Positions 60,701-64,000 of a DNA stretch of 64,000 nucleotides are shown in pieces. The stretch covers positions 4,554,682 through 4,618,681 of the forward strand of contig OY282374.1 of the NCBI GenBank assembly GCA_958295815.1. The letters run 5' to 3'. Position 1 is the stretch's first letter. Each line of letters begins with the position of its first letter. Made by a program: the position numbers and the translations under genes. The DNA is from Candidatus Poribacteria bacterium. GTDB lineage: Bacteria > Poribacteria > WGA-4E > WGA-3G. The notes under the pieces are model-generated. The model saw only the letters and a program-made list of their open reading frames with translations, had not been told where the DNA came from and made no database searches.

Positions 60701-61894
60701 TTATTTGACTTTGCTGACAACATAGTGCATGATATTCTCCATGAGTTTTTTGTTCATCGCAGTTGTATATTGGCTATCGTTGCGGAGGCTGGTGATGATA
60801 TACAGCCCCTTGCCATATTGCCTTGCGCCTATAACCAATTCCTTGTTATCCTCGGTGGTTGCGAAAACCTCATCGCCCCGATTCCAGTTTGTCCATGCGT
60901 CATCAATAAAGATTTTGCCTGACTCGATTTTATTGGGTGTGGAGAAGAGAGATTTGCCTTTTTCAGTAACAGTAAAATGCTGGGTTGGTGGGCTTTCAAC
61001 GCCCTTCAATTTCCCCTGTAGCCATCCGGTTCCGCACGGTTTTTCGTCGCTGCTGTCCTGCCCCGTGACGACAACGATACCGCCGTTTTTTACGAACGCT
61101 TTAATCTTTTTCTCAGCTTCACCGGAAAGGAGGTAGTGCCCGTAGCTTGAGATCTCTTCGTATCCGATCCACAAAACATCAGCGTCCTCTAATTGCGGGA
61201 GCGCATGTGCCTTGGTGAGTTCGTATGCAACGACCCGCTTGTTGACCTCTTTGACAGAACGTAATGCCTGATATTCATAAGTTGCGGTGTTGGTATAGAC
61301 GGGCGTCTGGCTCCAAGTTGGATGTGTGCTGTTTCCTGTTAGGACTAAGACTTTGACCCCGTTTTTTGAGGCGTTAACCCACATTTTACCGGACAACATA
61401 TCGCGAACAATCTTTTGGAACGCCTTCGTTTTACCATCAAATGTGCGTGACATCATCGGGTCAATGTGTGTAAATGTCCACCAAGAACCCTCGTATCTGC
61501 GATATGCCCGCATCTGAAACCATGTGTTGTCAATAAAGCACATGCTATCAATGCCGTAATGTTCGCGATAGAAAACAATGATGGGCATTTTGGGTTTGAG
61601 CAAATTTACCATCTTTTCCGGCGAGGTACCACGCTTGTAATGCCCAGTAGCGAAGTTCATCTTGATTTCTTTGAGATCACTCTTTCCCTTGACATCTTTT
61701 TTGACGGTAATAACACCCCGTAACCGTCCCTTGTCAACACTTTTCACTTCGCCGAAGATGATGTTTGTGCAGGCATCAACAACTTCGCGAGTCGTATACT
61801 CGCGCTCGATAAAAGCCTGAGCAGAAGGTGTGAAAAGTAGACCTATAAGAGAGAGTGTTAGAAGTGATGCGACGAGGCTGGATGTAAAACGCAT
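60701..61894 (-). CDS. Secreted hypothetical protein with ThuA/GATase-like C-terminal domain
   Basis: The N-terminal signal peptide (SLVASLLTLSLIGLLFTPS, cleavage after AQA near residue 27) shows export. The first ~170 residues resemble a small beta domain of unknown role (IIFGEVKSVDKGRLRG). The C-terminal half (KVLVLTGNSTHPTWSQTP, then DADVLWIGYEEISS and FVKNGGIVVVTGQ) has the pattern of class-I glutamine-amidotransferase-like ThuA/DUF4159 folds, without a catalytic triad. It may bind carbohydrate or act as a scaffold. The gene converges with the phosphatase gene. Confidence 0.72.
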   Translation of the reverse strand: MRFTSSLVASLLTLSLIGLLFTPSAQAFIEREYTTREVVDACTNIIFGEVKSVDKGRLRGVITVKKDVKGKSDLKEIKMNFATGHYKRGTSPEKMVNLLKPKMPIIVFYREHYGIDSMCFIDNTWFQMRAYRRYEGSWWTFTHIDPMMSRTFDGKTKAFQKIVRDMLSGKMWVNASKNGVKVLVLTGNSTHPTWSQTPVYTNTATYEYQALRSVKEVNKRVVAYELTKAHALPQLEDADVLWIGYEEISSYGHYLLSGEAEKKIKAFVKNGGIVVVTGQDSSDEKPCGTGWLQGKLKGVESPPTQHFTVTEKGKSLFSTPNKIESGKIFIDDAWTNWNRGDEVFATTEDNKELVIGARQYGKGLYIITSLRNDSQYTTAMNKKLMENIMHYVVSKVK

Positions 61895-62243
61895 GGCGGA
61901 ACCCCCTTTAGATGTTGTAGATGTGGTTAATCAAACTCGATTTTTGTTATATATGCTTGCTTTTTCTGATTAGTAGATATTGTATTACATTTGGTTGAAT
62001 TTTCCAATATTTTTTCGTTTGCTTTTTTGGCGTATTTAGTTTTTATGGTAGATTTTAGAATTACTTAGACACTCGAATTGGCGAGGCACGGAGACCTCGC
62101 CTAACAGCGGTGTTCTGTTATTGGGTTTATGGATGGCAGAAGGGTCTATTTATTTTTAGGATTCACCATAGTTTTTGGTTATTGGTTATAAGTAATGGCG
62201 AGGTTAGAAACCTTGCCAGCGGTGGAGAGGAAGGGTTATAGAA
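61895..62243. repeat. Gap with dispersed palindromic repeats
   Basis: Contains the TATGGTAGATTTTAGAATTA tail with a GGCGAGGCACGGAGACCTCG palindrome (about 62046-62100), a segment matching 18808-18862 in reverse (about 62085-62135) and a GGCGAGGTTAGAAACCTTGCC palindrome (about 62198). No gene. Confidence 0.65.
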
Positions 62244-63836
62244 TTGAAGTCTCGATTTCTTTCAGGGTTCACATCAGCAAAAGCTTTTGATACCGCAACT
62301 TATATCGGATTCTTAGTTTTTGTTCTAACCCTACCCTTCGGCTATTCGACAGCCCCGCTTAATATTGGGCTTTCGCTTGTGTTATTTGGATGGATTGGAC
62401 GAATGGTTTCAGAGCGGAAACTCGGTTGGCGACGGACACCGCTTGACCTTCCTATCGCCCTGTTTTTAGGATTAGCCTTAATAGCGTCGTTGTTTGCGCT
62501 GCACCCTTCAACCAGTAGCCTCGGTTATTTTTGGAAACTGCTCCGTGCGATTCTGCTCTTCTATGCGGTTGTCCACAGCCGTTTGGGGACCCGATGGCGA
62601 CATGTCGTTATCGCCTTTATCGTTGCAGCGGGTATATCTTCGGCACTTGGGCTTTGGTATTACGCGAACGATACCCGCTTAGCTATGGACTTTATGGGAC
62701 GAGTTGGGTTACAATTTCAGGAGGAATTCGCTGCAGGAGAAGGGTTTTCGGACGAATTACGCGCCGAATTGCGTACATGCAGTGTCCCACTCTCCGATAC
62801 CGCTTTCCATGTAACGGACAGAAAATCTTCAGCACAACCGGACGAATGGCGTATTGATGACCCGGCGAGAGATAGGCGTTACACAGTTCGCAAGGGTGAA
62901 ACCCATCTTATGGTCTACATGATCGAGCAACGCCTCACTGGGACGTTCAAGATGCCGAATGACCTCGGAGCATACCTCGCGCTCAGTCTCCCATTTGTCA
63001 TCGGCTACTTTGTGGCAGGCTTTAGATGTAGTCTCCAGAACCTGATTTCACGCTCAAAACAAACAATAGCGAACAACAAATCAAGACTCGGCGCGATAGG
63101 TATAACTTTGATACTGGCGGTAGTCTTGGTCCTGATGACTGCAAATCTCGTTCTGACGCTGACGCGCGCAGCGTGGGTGAGTGTTGCCGTTGCAGCGATC
63201 TCCATCGGCGTTTACTTCGTCGTTAACACGCTATCGACGACTATTCCGTGGAAGCGAGGCTTATTCGTACTGGCTTTAATGAGTATTGTGTTCTGCGTGC
63301 TATTTCTGAATACGAACACTCGACAGGCAATAATTGGCACGGTTCCGGGGCATATCAAGGATCGCTTTCAGACTATGATTACACATCCTACTGGGTTTAT
63401 GAGCGAACGACCGCAGTGGTGGCGAACATCGCTCCAATTCATTCGGGAGCACCCGCTTACCGGAATAGGAGTGGGTAGATTTCGTTATGAGTACCAACTC
63501 AATGGACCGCCTGAACAATATGACACACCGTACCACGCACACAATATTTATCTGCACATTGCTGCTGAGCACGGCATTCCGTCACTTTTTCTGTTTTTGT
63601 GGATGGTGACGCTTATCTGTCGGTCGATGTCTACTCTGCGACAGGCAAATGATTTTTGGGTTATGGGGACCTTTATCGGTGCGAGCGGATTTCTAATTTC
63701 CGCGCTTGTTTACGGACTTGCAGATAACATTCTCCATCAACGCACAGTATTGCTTTTCTGGTTTATTATTGGCATAATCTTTTACATACAACTATCAAAG
63801 GACGAAACAGATGAAAAAAACTTGGAAACCGGTTGA
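62244..63836 (+). CDS. O-antigen ligase/polymerase family membrane protein
   Basis: A TTG start with an AGGAAGGG site about 10 bases upstream gives 530 residues. At least ten membrane helices flank a large periplasmic loop. The Wzy_C-type region contains TSLQFIREHPLTGIGVGRF and a histidine-rich segment (PYHAHNIYLHIAAEHG) typical of WaaL-like enzymes that use a lipid-linked glycan. An extra loop (about residues 150-230) is polar and unusual. The role is attachment or polymerisation of a surface polysaccharide. The reading frame overlaps the start of the next gene by 26 bp. Confidence 0.85.
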   Translation: MKSRFLSGFTSAKAFDTATYIGFLVFVLTLPFGYSTAPLNIGLSLVLFGWIGRMVSERKLGWRRTPLDLPIALFLGLALIASLFALHPSTSSLGYFWKLLRAILLFYAVVHSRLGTRWRHVVIAFIVAAGISSALGLWYYANDTRLAMDFMGRVGLQFQEEFAAGEGFSDELRAELRTCSVPLSDTAFHVTDRKSSAQPDEWRIDDPARDRRYTVRKGETHLMVYMIEQRLTGTFKMPNDLGAYLALSLPFVIGYFVAGFRCSLQNLISRSKQTIANNKSRLGAIGITLILAVVLVLMTANLVLTLTRAAWVSVAVAAISIGVYFVVNTLSTTIPWKRGLFVLALMSIVFCVLFLNTNTRQAIIGTVPGHIKDRFQTMITHPTGFMSERPQWWRTSLQFIREHPLTGIGVGRFRYEYQLNGPPEQYDTPYHAHNIYLHIAAEHGIPSLFLFLWMVTLICRSMSTLRQANDFWVMGTFIGASGFLISALVYGLADNILHQRTVLLFWFIIGIIFYIQLSKDETDEKNLETG

Positions 63837-64000
63837 TATGTCTTCTGTGACAACCTATCCACTTCAGAAGCGTATCAACAAAGTCTCTGTTAGGGATTTT
63901 GCGACGCTGCCGGAATCAGAGACGGATCTTTCCGCATTTTTAGCGAGCCTCCCGAATATTCTCAAGGGACCAGACTTCTTGGCACTCGTTGACGCCATCG
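63811..64000 (+). CDS. 3'-partial gene, possibly deoxyhypusine-synthase-like
   Basis: An ATG with an AAAGGA site upstream begins MKKTWKPVDMSSVTTYPLQK and runs open to the window end (63 residues seen). The N-terminal pattern (PVDMSSVTTYPL, VSVRDFATLP, FLASLPNIL) recalls bacterial deoxyhypusine-synthase-like proteins, but the catalytic part is outside the window. The gene overlaps the preceding one by 26 bp, so they are probably translated from one message. Confidence 0.6.
   Translation, partial: MKKTWKPVDMSSVTTYPLQKRINKVSVRDFATLPESETDLSAFLASLPNILKGPDFLALVDAI

Overview
The window looks like a chromosome segment from an uncultured bacterium of the Candidatus Poribacteria type (inference). The grounds are secreted WD40 propellers ending in dockerin repeats plus a FlgD-like terminal module, a phytanoyl-CoA dioxygenase, a mandelate-racemase-like enolase, a Gfo/Idh/MocA dehydrogenase, and large gene-poor gaps packed with short palindromic and tandem repeats. 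No rRNA, tRNA or CRISPR array was recognised.

Layout. 1-8.6 kb: a 5'-cut WD40/dockerin protein, a TolB-like propeller, an ABC-2 type permease without an ATPase, and an ECF sigma factor fused through a membrane helix to an extracytoplasmic propeller. 8.9-12 kb: a one-polypeptide restriction-modification enzyme behind a near-consensus, apparently leaderless promoter. 12-20.8 kb: repeat-rich DNA with MITE-like elements, then catabolic and secreted enzymes (enolase superfamily, DUF547, Gfo/Idh, prenyltransferase-like repeat protein, nitrilase superfamily, PhyH). 20.9-24.3 kb: transposase debris, an octaheme hydroxylamine-oxidoreductase-like cytochrome with an overlapping membrane protein, and a small secreted protein broken by an exact 81-bp duplication. 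24.5-27.4 kb: a 14-WD40/cohesin/dockerin protein. 29-31.6 kb: toxin-antitoxin region with HicA, a receiver-HicB fusion, and RHH and VapC remnants.

31.9-47.2 kb is the most unusual block. Five FtsX/MacB-type permeases and one MacA/HlyD-type adaptor occur here without a recognisable ATPase. Lodged in the permease array are a second sigma-propeller fusion and an ECF sigma factor fused in frame to a complete DNA polymerase III beta sliding clamp, with a Shine-Dalgarno and ATG at the exact junction. The sigma-clamp fusion is the strongest candidate for an undescribed system, because phage T4 late transcription also joins a sigma factor to a sliding clamp, there as separate proteins.

47.3-64 kb: a PhnP-like metallohydrolase, a GNAT enzyme, a DegT aminotransferase and a TPR protein. 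A lipid block follows: CdsA-like and CDP-alcohol phosphotransferase pair, HAD-IB phosphatase, and a 1446-residue acyl reductase/acyl ligase/ACP/acyltransferase. Then come a CNB-SpoIIE phosphatase, a secreted protein, an O-antigen ligase-type protein and the start of one more gene.

The intergenic DNA has its own structure. Two MITE-like families (three and two copies) show target duplications, and single copies of each sit exactly at a gene's stop codon. Several palindrome families are dispersed singly, and tandem arrays occur with 60-, 49-, about 40- and 12-bp periods.
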